DNA of 64,000 nucleotides from Terebella lapidaria (lineage: Eukaryota; Annelida; Polychaeta; Terebellida; Terebellidae): the NCBI GenBank assembly GCA_949152475.1, contig OX424565.1:10795953-10859952 (forward strand), in the 5' to 3' direction. The notes below the pieces were generated by a model. That model ran no database searches and was not told the DNA's origin. It saw only the letters and a program-made list of their open reading frames with translations. Shown in pieces: positions 51,601 through 61,330 of this stretch. Numbering within the stretch: the stretch's first letter is position 1; each line of letters begins with the position of its first letter. A program made the position numbers and the translations under genes.

Positions 51601-53674
51601 TGCAGACGGGATGTCCAGATGCCGACAGTGCCGGAGACCGGATTGTCCCGCCCCTCGCCACACCACAAGACCCGAAGGAGAAGAGGAGGCCTGTCCGACT
51701 CAGGAGGAGTGTCCCCTACCCCTGGAGGACCTCTCTGACGAGGATCTGCTTCCACCGATCAGCGGAGAAGGATGGAGCCCCGGAGGACCTCAAGTTAACA
51801 TCTTGCGGGAGGTCCCTGTGGAGCCCTGGACGGAGGACTACTATTGCGGAGATGGAGTCGGGATATTCCAGATCTGGGAGGTGCGCTGCCAGGAGGACCC
51901 GAGGACGACTACCCAGCCGACCGAGGAATGCCTGCCTGACCGGAGCCCCCCACAGACGGAGGAAGGAGCCAGGAGCGTCTGCAGAACCCTGCATCAGCTC
52001 CGCCCCTCTGCCTGGGTTTGGTTTCTCCTGATGATGCTCCTCGCACTGCATGGTTTGGGACCGGAGGTTGTGGCCGGAGCAGCGATCGGCGCGACGGCCG
52101 ACGTGTGGATGCGCTGCCGAGAGGAGCCCTTCCTGGACCCATGCCCCAACCCTGTGCTCCGAGATCCAGACAAACAAATGCTAGCTGTCACGCGGGCTAT
52201 GGCTACGAGAGGACGCCGGAATCCGATGGAGGGAGCCCCGGAGGCCCAGGTCCTGAATGGTTATTCCCAGGAGGACCTAGTGACCCTTCAACGAGCCGAC
52301 CCTGAAGTTGGAGGCATCCTCGGGTGGAAGAATATTTTCACTGAGAGACCTGCATGGCCCGAAGTCAGAACAAAAAGTCAGCAAATGAAGACTCTGTGGC
52401 AACAGTGGGACCAGCTGGAGCTACGTGATGGGCTTCTGTACCGGCGGTACCAAGCGGCTTGCCAGAACGCACCAATCCATCAACTGGTCGTTCCACAGGT
52501 CCTGAGACGCGCCGTCATGAAGGAGGTCCACACCGGCAAGCTGATGAGTCACCAGGGAGTCACCAAAACAGTCCACCGACTAAAAGCGAGAATGTACTGG
52601 CCGGGTATGACGAAGGACGTGGAGCGTTGGTGCCGGGAGTGCCTGAAGTGTAGTGGGAGAAAGCCGCGACCGGGGCCCAAGTACCACCCCATGGGAAATC
52701 TACCGGTAGGCGATCGGCTAGAAAGGGTGGCCATGGACATTTTGGAGCCTGGAACGATCACCAATTCTGGGAACCGGTATATACTGGTCGTGGGTGATTA
52801 TTTCACCAAGTGGACTGAGGCCTACGCTCTACCCAACCATGAGGCTCAGACGGTGGCGGACGTCTTTGTGACTGAGTTCGTGTGCCGCCTGGGAATGCCA
52901 GCCAAGATACACACCGACCAGGGACGAGAGTTCGAGAGTAAGCTTTTCCTTGAGATGATCAAGATCCTAGGAGGGGAGATGACTCGGACGACCCCTTATC
53001 ACGCCAAATCAGACGGGATGGTCGAGCGATTCAACCGGACCCTGCTGAACCTTCTGGCCGTGGTCGTGGACGAGAACCATGACGACTGGGACGACCATCT
53101 GCCCTACGTGATGGCGACTTATAGAACCTCAGTACACGAAAGCACCGGGTGTACACCATTTCGAATGATGATGGGACGGGAGGCAACCACCCCATTGGAC
53201 CTGAGGTACCGGACGAAACCGGACGATTTGGGAGGACCAGTCCCCGAGTGTGCGTCCGAATACGTCGAATGGGTGAAGGAAGCCACCATACAAGCTCACG
53301 AGACTGCCCGAGAGTGCCTGAAGACGGCTACGGTGCGACAAAAGCGCCATCATGACATAAAATCAGCCGCTCGACATTTTCCGGTGGGCACCTGGGTGAT
53401 GTATTGGTACCCTCCAAAGGCTAGACCAAAACTAGGACTAGGGTGGACGGGACCTTATCTCGTTGTGAAGTCTCATCTCGGATGGATGGTGTCCATACAA
53501 GATCGACCCGGTGGCAAGATTAAAGATGTCCACATTGACAATATAAAAAGGTGCTGGTTCACCCCTGAAACCGACGCCTGGATACCCAATCCGGACGATG
53601 TGACCCCAGTCCGGACCCCCAGTGATGACGAGGGACGAGTGGAAAACAGCGGGAATGCAGTCCAAACGATGTAA
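48656..53674 (+). CDS. pol: Pol of the LTR retrotransposon
   Basis: The frame has 1672 codons and lies just after gag in another frame. Domains in order: a poorly conserved N-terminus; aspartic protease with LVDTGASSTVLDE at about residue 248; reverse transcriptase with LRFCVDYRRLNDVTR, MPFGLATAPATFERLM and the YLDD box at about 726; RNase H with FILDTDASGYGVGGVLS and TDHASLKWLL; a long variable linker with a hydrophobic segment near residue 1118; integrase with an HHCC zinc region (HTGKLMSHQ to CRECLKC, about 1290-1335) and the D,D,E core (MDILEPG, HTDQGREFE, GMVERFNRT); and a GPY/F-type end (WTGPYLVVKS). This order defines Ty3/gypsy. How Pol is expressed from the transcript is not evident. 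Confidence 0.93.
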   Translation: MGHWQVCARLHRREARRRREEHIARGEFLVSQIFNRFFRCASEVTGWAQEELEDRILDYLEGKPVNTDGSANVQQTDGAVERLMTRGDVDEMQTDGAVERLGTHGDINEVSASSKENQQVTTLRLEAAKQQGPPYATEPQAAVKEETEGRWSGMTKGPAQQLLLVDDSLLIRSGGSEGSDSLKTDREDQGGASLWVDDSVLIQGGVPEESGSSLKIDRNGQVVSLSAGARGTLAWYAACHVMGKATRMLVDTGASSTVLDECLFDQMDDEHKAMIRQTRIRLRAATGDYLQVQGEMTVQLLLGTRLVSADVLVAKLGIPGVLGLDVLQQIGGQLDLRKGEWQVGDTTVVMSSGHEDAVYTLVTEETVVLPPFSEMMVDLKLTGSEGGVPKAGLVQSAREPLEDDPLVVGRALVRPRGRLVPVVLLNAGAGACTVLMGTILAELHGIEAVIDLGFRPDGGKTTQNEPKREQWYREESGREHEPLTPNSTKWRNRTPEQPETRVHAMHAESSTKTPECPEHLEPLLEGMHPNLTEKEVEVVSDLLRRHQQVFMGPDGRLGRTSLAKHVIDTGDHPPIKQPLRRAPYYQQELIEDEVDKMLKADVVEPSDSPWSSPIVLVKKKDGALRFCVDYRRLNDVTRKDAYPLPRVDESFDTLSGGRYFSTLDLASGYWQVEMDDRDKEKTAFTTRSGLYQFKVMPFGLATAPATFERLMELALRGLQWKRCLIYLDDVVCLGKTFQEAVDNLEDVFRRLQAAGLKLKPAKCELFRQQVNFLGHVVSDRGIQCDPAKVEAVTKMVPPTTLTELRSFLGFVGYYRRFIPDFATRAGPLNHLLKKEVNYHWSEAHQQAFEALRQPLTEHPLLVYPDMDQEFILDTDASGYGVGGVLSQVQDGRERVIAYASRTLRDTQRNYCTTKRELLAVVSMIHHFRHFLWGRAFLLRTDHASLKWLLNFRDAEGMIARWAARIASYAFRCEVRPGVQHGNADGMSRCRQCRRPDCPAPRHTTRPEGEEEACPTQEECPLPLEDLSDEDLLPPISGEGWSPGGPQVNILREVPVEPWTEDYYCGDGVGIFQIWEVRCQEDPRTTTQPTEECLPDRSPPQTEEGARSVCRTLHQLRPSAWVWFLLMMLLALHGLGPEVVAGAAIGATADVWMRCREEPFLDPCPNPVLRDPDKQMLAVTRAMATRGRRNPMEGAPEAQVLNGYSQEDLVTLQRADPEVGGILGWKNIFTERPAWPEVRTKSQQMKTLWQQWDQLELRDGLLYRRYQAACQNAPIHQLVVPQVLRRAVMKEVHTGKLMSHQGVTKTVHRLKARMYWPGMTKDVERWCRECLKCSGRKPRPGPKYHPMGNLPVGDRLERVAMDILEPGTITNSGNRYILVVGDYFTKWTEAYALPNHEAQTVADVFVTEFVCRLGMPAKIHTDQGREFESKLFLEMIKILGGEMTRTTPYHAKSDGMVERFNRTLLNLLAVVVDENHDDWDDHLPYVMATYRTSVHESTGCTPFRMMMGREATTPLDLRYRTKPDDLGGPVPECASEYVEWVKEATIQAHETARECLKTATVRQKRHHDIKSAARHFPVGTWVMYWYPPKARPKLGLGWTGPYLVVKSHLGWMVSIQDRPGGKIKDVHIDNIKRCWFTPETDAWIPNPDDVTPVRTPSDDEGRVENSGNAVQTM

Positions 53675-53687
53675 ACGATGACGGGAG

Positions 53688-53803
53688 CGTTCGCGGAAGA
53701 ACCGTTCGCGGAAGCAGCGTTCGCGGAAGCAGCGTTCGCGGAAGTACCGTTCGCGGAAGCACGTTCGCGGAAGCAGCGTTCGCGGAAGAACCGTTCGCGG
53801 AAG
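53688..53803 (+). repeat. Array of eight GTTCGCGGAAG motifs before ORF3
   Basis: Eight copies spaced 13-15 bp lie between the pol stop codon and a TATATAA box. The motif is the same as that in the LTR, where it also precedes the TATA box, so the segment looks like a second promoter region. The core CGGAAG resembles an ETS-type site; that is only a resemblance. Confidence 0.85.
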
Positions 53804-53871
53804 CAAGCGAAAAACGTTATTTCGTTCCACGACAATGCTTTTTCCCCCAGATCCCTGGTCCGCGCCTTTTC

Positions 53872-53878
53872 TATATAA
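53872..53878 (+). promoter_or_regulatory. Candidate internal TATA box for ORF3
   Basis: CTATATAAGCAGG lies 42 bp before the first ORF3 ATG and about 70 bp after the motif array. The expected start site would fall near 53903, giving a very short leader; the in-frame ATG at 54025 is an alternative start. Confidence 0.5.
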
Positions 53879-53913
53879 GCAGGCCGGCCTACGATTCCGT
53901 CATCACTTCAACC

Positions 53914-55002
53914 ATGAACACACCAACTCTGCAGATCATTGAGATACCCGCATTTGCAGACGAAGATTTCGGGGACGTTCCAGATTTCGACTTGGCTGAC
54001 TTTCTGCCCCTTGAAGTCGACAAGATGAGCGACCCACCTACCAAGCCTGACCGAAAGCGGGAGCGCTCGAGGAGCCGGGAGCGTCGTGAGGAGCCCCGAG
54101 GAGGTCGACGGTCCCCTGCCCGGAAGTTGTCCACCGAGAGAGGGCGACGCTGGTGCAGCCCCTGCCGGATCCACGTGACGGCATCCAACTTTAGCCGACA
54201 CGTGGCGACCAAACACACGCAGAAGGAGGGGCGGCACCTCTGCAAGATGTGCAGCCAGCGATTCGCCCGCCGAGCTGACAGAGACCGGCATGAGACGTCG
54301 CATGCCAGCGGCAACACCCTCAAGCCAGGACGGAGGAGGACGACGACCGACACGCCCGTGTCCGACCCCCGAGATGGTCCGACTACTGTGTCTGCCCCTG
54401 AGCTGAAGACTGTCAGCTTTGCGGCCAGCGGGACGACCAGCTCCACGCCGTCAAGCCCCCGGGAGGACGCCCCCAGGTCAGAGGACGCCCCAGACCCCGA
54501 GGACGACCCCCCGAATAGCGAAGAGGAACCGGAGTCTCAGCAGGAGCGGAGAGAGGCGGAATCCCCGGAGGCCCCCACCCCCGAGGACGACGGACCCCCC
54601 GTTCCCAGAGACTCGGCCCCTACCTACAAGCCCCTAGACCTGAGTTGGTACCTCAAGCCCGTTCCGGAGGAGGAGGACCAACTGCGACCGTATGTGGAGG
54701 GCCTGGGCAGAGCGGTCACTGCCGGAGAGAAGGCCCTGGAGGACCTGGCGTCCACGATAGCCATGGGACGACGCCACCTCACCCAAGCGGAGGCTCGGCT
54801 CCAAGCCAAGGAGGAGCGGAGACAGCTCGAGGCCGAGGTGCTGCAGCTGCGAGGGGAGGCCTCTCAACGAGAGAAGAGCCACCGGAAGGAGCTGCGAGCC
54901 CACGTCCGAGAGACCAAGCTGCTCCGGGAACAGCTCCGAGCATATACAGACACTCGGGACAGGCTGGCGGAAACGTCCGAAAGCGAGGTGGATCGCCAGT
55001 GA
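53914..55002 (+). CDS. Third ORF of the LTR element: C2H2 zinc-finger, coiled-coil protein
   Basis: 362 residues on the same strand, between pol and the 3' LTR. An acidic N-terminus (about 1-37) is followed by an Arg/Ser-rich basic stretch (47-79). Two zinc fingers come next: C81, C84, H96, H101 (C-X2-C-X11-H-X4-H) and C110, C113, H126, H130 (C-X2-C-X12-H-X3-H). Then a long Pro/Glu/Asp-rich low-complexity region (about 135-245), and a charged helix with coiled-coil character (about 265-350, for example EARLQAKEERRQLEAEVLQL). There is no signal peptide, membrane segment or envelope-like feature. It may bind DNA or RNA and oligomerise, perhaps acting on the GTTCGCGGAAG arrays; that is inference. 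I do not recognise a named family. Confidence 0.75.
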   Translation: MNTPTLQIIEIPAFADEDFGDVPDFDLADFLPLEVDKMSDPPTKPDRKRERSRSRERREEPRGGRRSPARKLSTERGRRWCSPCRIHVTASNFSRHVATKHTQKEGRHLCKMCSQRFARRADRDRHETSHASGNTLKPGRRRTTTDTPVSDPRDGPTTVSAPELKTVSFAASGTTSSTPSSPREDAPRSEDAPDPEDDPPNSEEEPESQQERREAESPEAPTPEDDGPPVPRDSAPTYKPLDLSWYLKPVPEEEDQLRPYVEGLGRAVTAGEKALEDLASTIAMGRRHLTQAEARLQAKEERRQLEAEVLQLRGEASQREKSHRKELRAHVRETKLLREQLRAYTDTRDRLAETSESEVDRQ

Positions 55003-55108
55003 AGTGGAGGGAGAGAGCCCTGTAAACATCAGACAGGCAGGAAAAGACGAAGAAGGAGGAAGAAGAGAAAAGAAGAGAGAGAAAGGATCAACGGGGACGT
55101 TGATCTCC

Positions 55109-55121
55109 AGAAAGGGTGGAG
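55109..55121 (+). promoter_or_regulatory. Polypurine tract
   Basis: AGAAAGGGTGGAG lies directly before the 3' LTR, with one T between, in the position used to prime plus-strand synthesis. A longer purine-rich stretch at 55040-55087 precedes it. Confidence 0.65.
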
Positions 55122-55122
55122 T

Positions 55123-55958
55123 TGTAACAAAACCATGCAACTGCCGCGCTGAAACGTTCGTTAGGAACGGTCACGTGATCTACAAAGTCCACTTGCGAAG
55201 ACACCGTTCGCGGAAGAACCGTTCGCGGAAGCACGATTGCGGAAGCATCGTCAGCGGAAGCATCAGTCGCGGAAGCACCGTTCGCGGAAGAGGAGCCTTC
55301 GCGGAAGAACCGTTCGCGGACGCAGTCTTCACCACGTGGAGAAGAGTGCGGAAGATACGTTCGCGGACGAAGATGCGCGCGCAGCCACCCTGGCTATATA
55401 AGGGAGAGCGGACGGCCGCTCTGAGAGCACTGCAACAGCGACATCGACCGTGGGGAGATCGTCACCGCCACAGCCAAGGGACTCGACGAACTCCGTGCGG
55501 ACGACTCCTTCTTCAGGGCCTTAGAGTCAACCGGGATTAGACCGACTACCTGGAGAAACCATTCGACTAAACGGGACGGGAAACTTCAACGGGAAGGGAC
55601 AGAGAGACGCCGCCGGCTAAGAACTCTTTTTAGTTGTGCCCTCGTGCACTATTTATTTTTGAAATGTGATCATACAGTGCTCCATGTCTGAACTTCATAT
55701 TTGTACGTCACGTGGGTGACCAGCCATACAATTGTAAGTTGATTTGATGTATATAAATCTTCAATTTATTTACATCTGAGTTGCTTCTTGCCTAAGTGAA
55801 GCCGGTGAGCTACGGAGTGATGATACACCAGCGTTGGGGGACACCAATTTAGTGACGGCTCTCGAATCACAACGAGCGGGAGTTACATAAAGTCTATACG
55901 ATCAGAGAAACCAGGTTTTTTGGGCCACACCGAAAACAAGTCATTACCAAACGTCACA
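55123..55958 (+). repeat. 3' LTR (836 bp)
   Basis: This looks the same as the 5' LTR throughout, from TGTAACAAAACC to AAACGTCACA, including the motif array (55198-55372) and TATATAA (55395-55401). The flanking TCAG completes the target duplication. Confidence 0.92.
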
Positions 55959-55962
55959 TCAG

Positions 55963-56995
55963 TGTGCAAAGCATTTAGAGCAATTTCAGGATGACTTATT
56001 ACTTATAGCTATGACATCTACACACTCAAGGCTTCTCCATGATGCACTAAGGCGTGATTGCATTCATAACAGCGCCTCTAATTATTTATTCTAGGGGCAC
56101 GTAAAGTTAATCCACCGCAAAATAACGGCATTGAACGTGAAGTCTTGACTATAGGGGCCTACGGTAAATGGTGAATTTGTCACTTTTACATACAGTTGCC
56201 GTGTGAATAGGCCCATGGGCTTATTATCGGAAATTTTCCGATAATAAGCCCATGGGCTATTTTCGGGTGGGCCAGTATATGTTGGTGTTTTCCAGAAAAT
56301 ATCAGACTAAAACCATGATTCTCAAGAAAATAAGAGTATAAGTGAAGTTTTCAAATCCCGCGTAGGGCCTACTCTGCTTTCAAAAAAGAGGGGGTGCCTT
56401 TCTATTAGGTAACGCGCTTCTATTAGGATTTTACGGTATATAGAGATATGCTACGTTTCTGGCGTGTTTGCCAGTTTCAAAAGAATGTACTATTTTCTGT
56501 TTAGGAGTGAAATTTCAGGACGTTTCACCGCCCAGTTTTTTAGTTATGATCTTTGAAACTTCCAGAAATGCAAAATTGTCATTTGCGCCCATTACAAATT
56601 ATCGCTAGACCCCAGGTCAATCTCTGTGATTATTCTTGAGAACACTCTTGAAAGTGGTATGTTTTTATTCCATTTTTGGAAAAGGCAGATGTTTGGCAGT
56701 AAGACTTCAAATTATGGAGACGTTTCACCGTCAATTTTCAATTGTAGCGAATTCCATCCTTAGGCTCATTGGAGTGCTTACTACCTTACGTGTTCAATAG
56801 TTGGCCTCATTAATACTGACTATAATAATAATGCTTAGTTAGATGAAAAATTACAACATTTACAACATTTAAAAAATCATGAAGTAATCAAGAATATGTA
56901 AATAAGTGGCTGTATGCGATGCTCTACGATATTCAACAACCTATTTATAGCGTTCTCCGAAAAACGGAATCTAACATATAGTTCTCTGGATGTAT
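55963..56995. other. Spacer with a 47-nt palindrome
   Basis: No gene was found. A near-perfect palindrome (56211-56257) is built on GCCCATGGGCTTATTATCGG and its inverse. Next to it, TATTTTCGGGTGGGCCA resembles the end regions of the TA-flanked element at 22327, so this may be a relative of that family. Confidence 0.45.
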
Positions 56996-56999
56996 ATAG

Positions 57000-57910
57000 C
57001 CTTAGAGGGTTGACCCTCTCCCTGAAAACACACCAACATATTGACGAAAATGAAAAATGCTGACTCGGCAAAAAACATTCAGGTCAAGGTTCATCCATAT
57101 CACCCCTTTGACATGTTTGTCTAGGGCGACGATTTTGAAAATAACGTCTGTTTCGCTGTACGACACACCGTCTGCGAGATATTGATGAAACGAAAAAGGC
57201 CGACTCGGCAAAAAATATTTAAGGTCAAGATCAAAAGTCATCCTAATACCCTTTAGACATGTTTGTCTAGGGCGACGAGTCCTAAAAAACGTTCGTTCAC
57301 TCTACAACACACCGTTTCCGAGATATTGACGAACATGAAAAATGTCGACTCGGCGAAAAACTTTAAGGTCAAGGTCATCCCTAATACCCCTAAGGCGACG
57401 AGTCTGTCTGTTTCACCCTACGATACACCGTTTGCGAGATATGCATGAAAGCCTCGAGGATGAATCAGCAAAAAGTCTTTCGAGCTCTAGGTCGAAGGTC
57501 GTTCGACGGATTGATCCAAAATCAATAGGGTTCTTCCCTGGTGGTATATGAACCTTTATTATATACCTGCGATGTTATTCGTCCGCATAACCCTGCTTGT
57601 GCACTTACGATAACAGCGCTCAGCGAGCAAATATGAGGGCAAACATCAGGGCAAATACTGGCCGGTATCCTGCCCACTGTCAACGATCGCTCATGCGCAT
57701 CGAATGACGTTGCCATAACATCACATGCACATGTCCTATTGGGGTTTACGTTATTCTTTTCACGTTATATAATCAACACAACATAACCTTGTTCTTCCAG
57801 CATGTGCCCCGATAGTTGCCCTTGATCCCGGCATTTGCCCTCAGGCTTCGGCCTCGGGCTAATACTCGGGATGTCGGGCAAATATCAGGTCACATACTGG
57901 AAAGGCCAGT
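57000..57910 (-). mobile_element. Family B fragment, reverse strand, with a shared 350-bp insert
   Basis: 57030-57555 is the reverse complement of diverged 148-bp units and of the GAAGAACCCTATTGATTTTG block. From 57556 to 57910 a different segment follows (CCTGCGATGTTATTCGTCCG to GGCAAATATCAGGTCACATA), which is repeated at 61975-62285. No gene. Confidence 0.6.
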
Positions 57911-57957
57911 TGATATTGTCTATCTATGCAAAAGTCTACGGAGCCTCTGATGTCAGA

Positions 57958-58085
57958 AAATATTTCTTCCATGTCCTTTCAGCGGCTTAGTAATACGGAG
58001 CCTCTGAGAGGACATGGAAGAAATATTTTTAGCACATTGTTATTGCGTTCCCTCGCAATATTATTGCGTTCCCTCGCAATAATGA
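57958..58085. repeat. Inverted 20-bp repeat and doubled TTATTGCGTTCCCTCGCAATA
   Basis: AAATATTTCTTCCATGTCCT at 57958 is inverted at 58011-58030. A 20-bp TTATTGCGTTCCCTCGCAAT word then occurs twice in a row near 58040-58080. Confidence 0.6.
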
Positions 58086-58087
58086 CA

Positions 58088-61000
58088 CCTTGCGAATTGC
58101 TCGGAAAGCAAACTCCCAAAAAGGTCTGATTTGTTTATATGTATTCATGCACACAGTAACAGCTCCAATCAACGTGAAAATTCACAAATACATAAAAGAA
58201 TGCCCCTATTACAACTACATGATCAATTGTTTTCTCATTATTATGCAGTGCAAAACAATAAACTGACTCCCATTACCAACGATGTAAGATACGTGTAATC
58301 GAAACTTTTCGCCGATGGGTGATGGAAATGTTTGATAACAAACATCGTACTTTACATAATGACTAACATTAATTGTGTCTTCTAAACCACCCTGGGAACA
58401 TGATACGAATAGTGCATCTCTGTTGCAAGCATCTGTATGGTAAAGATATATCACAAAGCAGTTGATGGCATATGTTTATGCATTTTGAATAAATGATAAG
58501 CATGACGGCATTTCATATTGTACATGAACCATAATCTTCATTCACTATGAACATACAGAGAATAATCAATCATCGAAAAATCCCATATGTAATGTATGTG
58601 TCTTTTAACGCACATAAACACGTTAGCAAGGGAAGAATAAAAAATAGTTTCTTCAAGTCAGAACTTCCATTGGCACAGCCAAATTCAACTCTAATCAAAT
58701 TAAACTCTTGCTGCACATTTCTGATCCGATGCTGACACCAGTTCGGTCGTTACCCGCCCATAAAATTTCCACCAGTCCCCATCCAGCACAGCTACTAGTA
58801 TATAAAACTCACTCTATAATATGAATATCAAGTGTACATTTATATTTATTTGCATATATATTCTACAGATATCCACTGAGGTTACTGCTTCCAATGCTGA
58901 CACTTTACAATGCGGTTCGATTGTTCCACTAAACATTGTCTGCACCAATAACGATTTCTGTTTTTTGTCCAATTTTCAAAAAGCAAAATCGATATAATTA
59001 TGGGAGACCATGCACGTGCCAAAATCAGATATCCCCAGATGAATTAAAAACGATTGGCAATAAGACGGTGATGATGCCTCAGCATAGAATGGTGGATAAT
59101 GTGTGGTCGTGAACCTCTGTGGCAACCATAATGTCTTAATTATCATGAAGACATTTCAGACTTTCATTTGGGTTTTGCATGTCGGTTTCAGTGGTGAGTT
59201 TGAATTTGTCCTTTGGTGAACCTCAACTGTCAAATCAACCGGTTTTGTTGAACAATGAAGATTTTTGGTCTTTGACGGGTTATTGAAATCTGATCAGGTA
59301 CTTTCTGTCCTAATTTATGCAGATGATTTCCATATGTACTTTTATGATGTGTGATAGTTTTGTTGCCCTTGAATTGTCATGCGAATGGCGGATATTTTCT
59401 GTCTGATTGGCAAAAACAAATTTTGTCCGAAATCAAGTCACAATTTGTAGGAGAATTTTATCCGTTTTCAGGTGTATTAAATAAACATTACGAATATTTC
59501 TAAAAGAAGTTGATAAAAGGCACATTCAAATAGGACATGTATTAAAGTATCAGTCACTTTGAAGTTTACCCATAATGACCTGGGGAAAACACCTTGGTGG
59601 AACAAACACTTTTCATTTCTCCGGTGACTTTTCTCATCCCTCGGACTAATTGTGTCCCAAGAGAGCTCAATAACATGGAGATTTTGTCCTTGTTATATGT
59701 AAATGTCATCGTGCATATGAAACCGTCTCAGTCTATGCATTCACAGTACATGCAATTCCTGTATATCCATATCAAGGCTAGAGTAGTAGAAAGTAGTTTG
59801 ATACATTTAAAAGTAAGCATACACTCTCTACCAAGTACACGTGTTATATAGATTTTACATTGCAACTTTAATATTCGAGATACATCTTGTAAGTATTAAC
59901 CTATTACCTGCAATACGACCAGATTTACATGGCGACAATAGCAAACCTAAAATGTATACACTTTGTGAGTGAACATTCTATTAGGATTGCCATTTCTGTT
60001 CACAATTAAAAAACAGTGATTTATGATCATATTGATCATAATTACGCTCAAAATTTCTTCATTCCAATCCAAGCTAATTCTTATCATGAGTGATTTTGGA
60101 TGTCGTTCAAATCCTTACTGCTAGTCAAGTCTCCGTTCATCTAAGCTGTTCAGATGCGCACTGCTCAGATCAAACTCGCAAATGTTAGGAAGGTTAACAC
60201 CAATGCCACATGGGTGCCAATTTTTTTTTCGGTTGTATTGTGTTCGTATTCAAATGTGGGACAACACATTGACATTTGTGTCGACGAGCGTTTCTAAGAA
60301 TTCACCATCAACAAAGGCCACAAAAGTGTTTACTTGCCACTTAATTTACAGAAGGAAACGCAGTAAATTGATCTGAAACCAACAAATGCAGATGATTTCG
60401 AAAAATATATGTCTGTAAATATATTTATATCATACCCAGACGGTGAATAGAGATACATGTAAAAAGGCGATATAATTCCTGAACACCTTAATTTCAGTAA
60501 CTCGCTCCTGGAATAGCTATGCTATATTAAGATCGTAATCTATTTTCCGCAATCTCATTCGGACGTGTGATTTTCTGGTATATACATCTGCATCATGTAC
60601 AGTTCAAAAGCTAAGTTATTTTTTATTCAATCAACGAATTGGTGTTTCGTTACTGTCGTTGCCTGTATATCTATCTTCTTATCATGATTCATGCATCCAC
60701 TGAACATGCAATCACCAAAACTTCAACTGATTGCGTTTGGTTTTATAGATGACGTTTCAGCACTGGTGTGCATAAATGAACATAAGTCTACTAGTATATA
60801 AAGTTTTTAGGGTTCATTCCATCAGTAGTTACCAGGTTGTAATGTTAGATCACAACAGTGTAAATATGATTATTAATACTAAATACTACATCTACACCAT
60901 CATATTAAAATAAACAAGACAATCACAGGCGATGGAAAATCATTTTGAAACAAAACACCTATATATGTATAGGTGCATCGTTATGTGTGTTTCTCTGTGA

Positions 61001-61270
61001 GGGAACTTTATTCTACCTATTTATGGATCAGGCCAAGAAATATGACTGTAAGTGTTGATCTATTTCGGTTCTGATGGTCATCATTCCGACAGGAATCTGT
61101 CGACTATGGCTGCACAAATATTTGTTATGGTACATTTCCCATCTGATATTGACCCCGGCTTGGCCTTCAGATCCCCACGAAGTACGAAACAGTCCACTTT
61201 TTATCGCCATTCAGCAAGTGCGTCACAGTCTGGTCACTTTCTTTCTACCTCCATGAATGATACAAGGAGT
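58088..61270 (+). repeat. Segmental duplication, copy paired with 40.4-44.1 kb
   Basis: Same order and orientation as 40395-44090. It continues past the other copy's end into DNA shared with 37600-37815 (CCGACAGGAATC, GATATTGACCCCGGCTTGGC). It lacks the 408-bp TTAA element (empty site near 59475). Short open frames here (59594, 60182) match those in the other copy only because of the duplication and are not genes. Confidence 0.8.
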
Positions 61271-61330
61271 GTGTCTACACACACTAATTGTGTACATTTC
61301 AGAATGTCATATTTCAACATTATACAATAA

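Larger units (their letters stand above)
45175..55958 (+). mobile_element. Ty3/gypsy-type LTR retrotransposon, looks whole and young
   Basis: The 10.8-kb element is flanked by TCAG at 45171-45174 and 55959-55962. It comprises LTR, primer-binding site, gag, pol with protease-RT-RNase H-integrase order (Ty3/gypsy), a third ORF, a purine tract and LTR. The two LTRs have equal length and look identical by eye, so the insertion should be recent. No break was noticed in the three ORFs. It is clearly richer in GC than its surroundings. A GTTCGCGGAAG-like motif recurs about fifty times along it. The clade within Ty3/gypsy was not determined. Confidence 0.92.

Noticed and set aside
53438-53878. Short Arg/Glu-rich frames across the pre-ORF3 motif array
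   Set aside because: They are the repeat translated; there is no domain and a promoter role is more likely.
53914-55002. ORF3 as an envelope gene
   Set aside because: No signal peptide, membrane segment, furin-like site or fusion peptide; zinc fingers and coiled coil instead.
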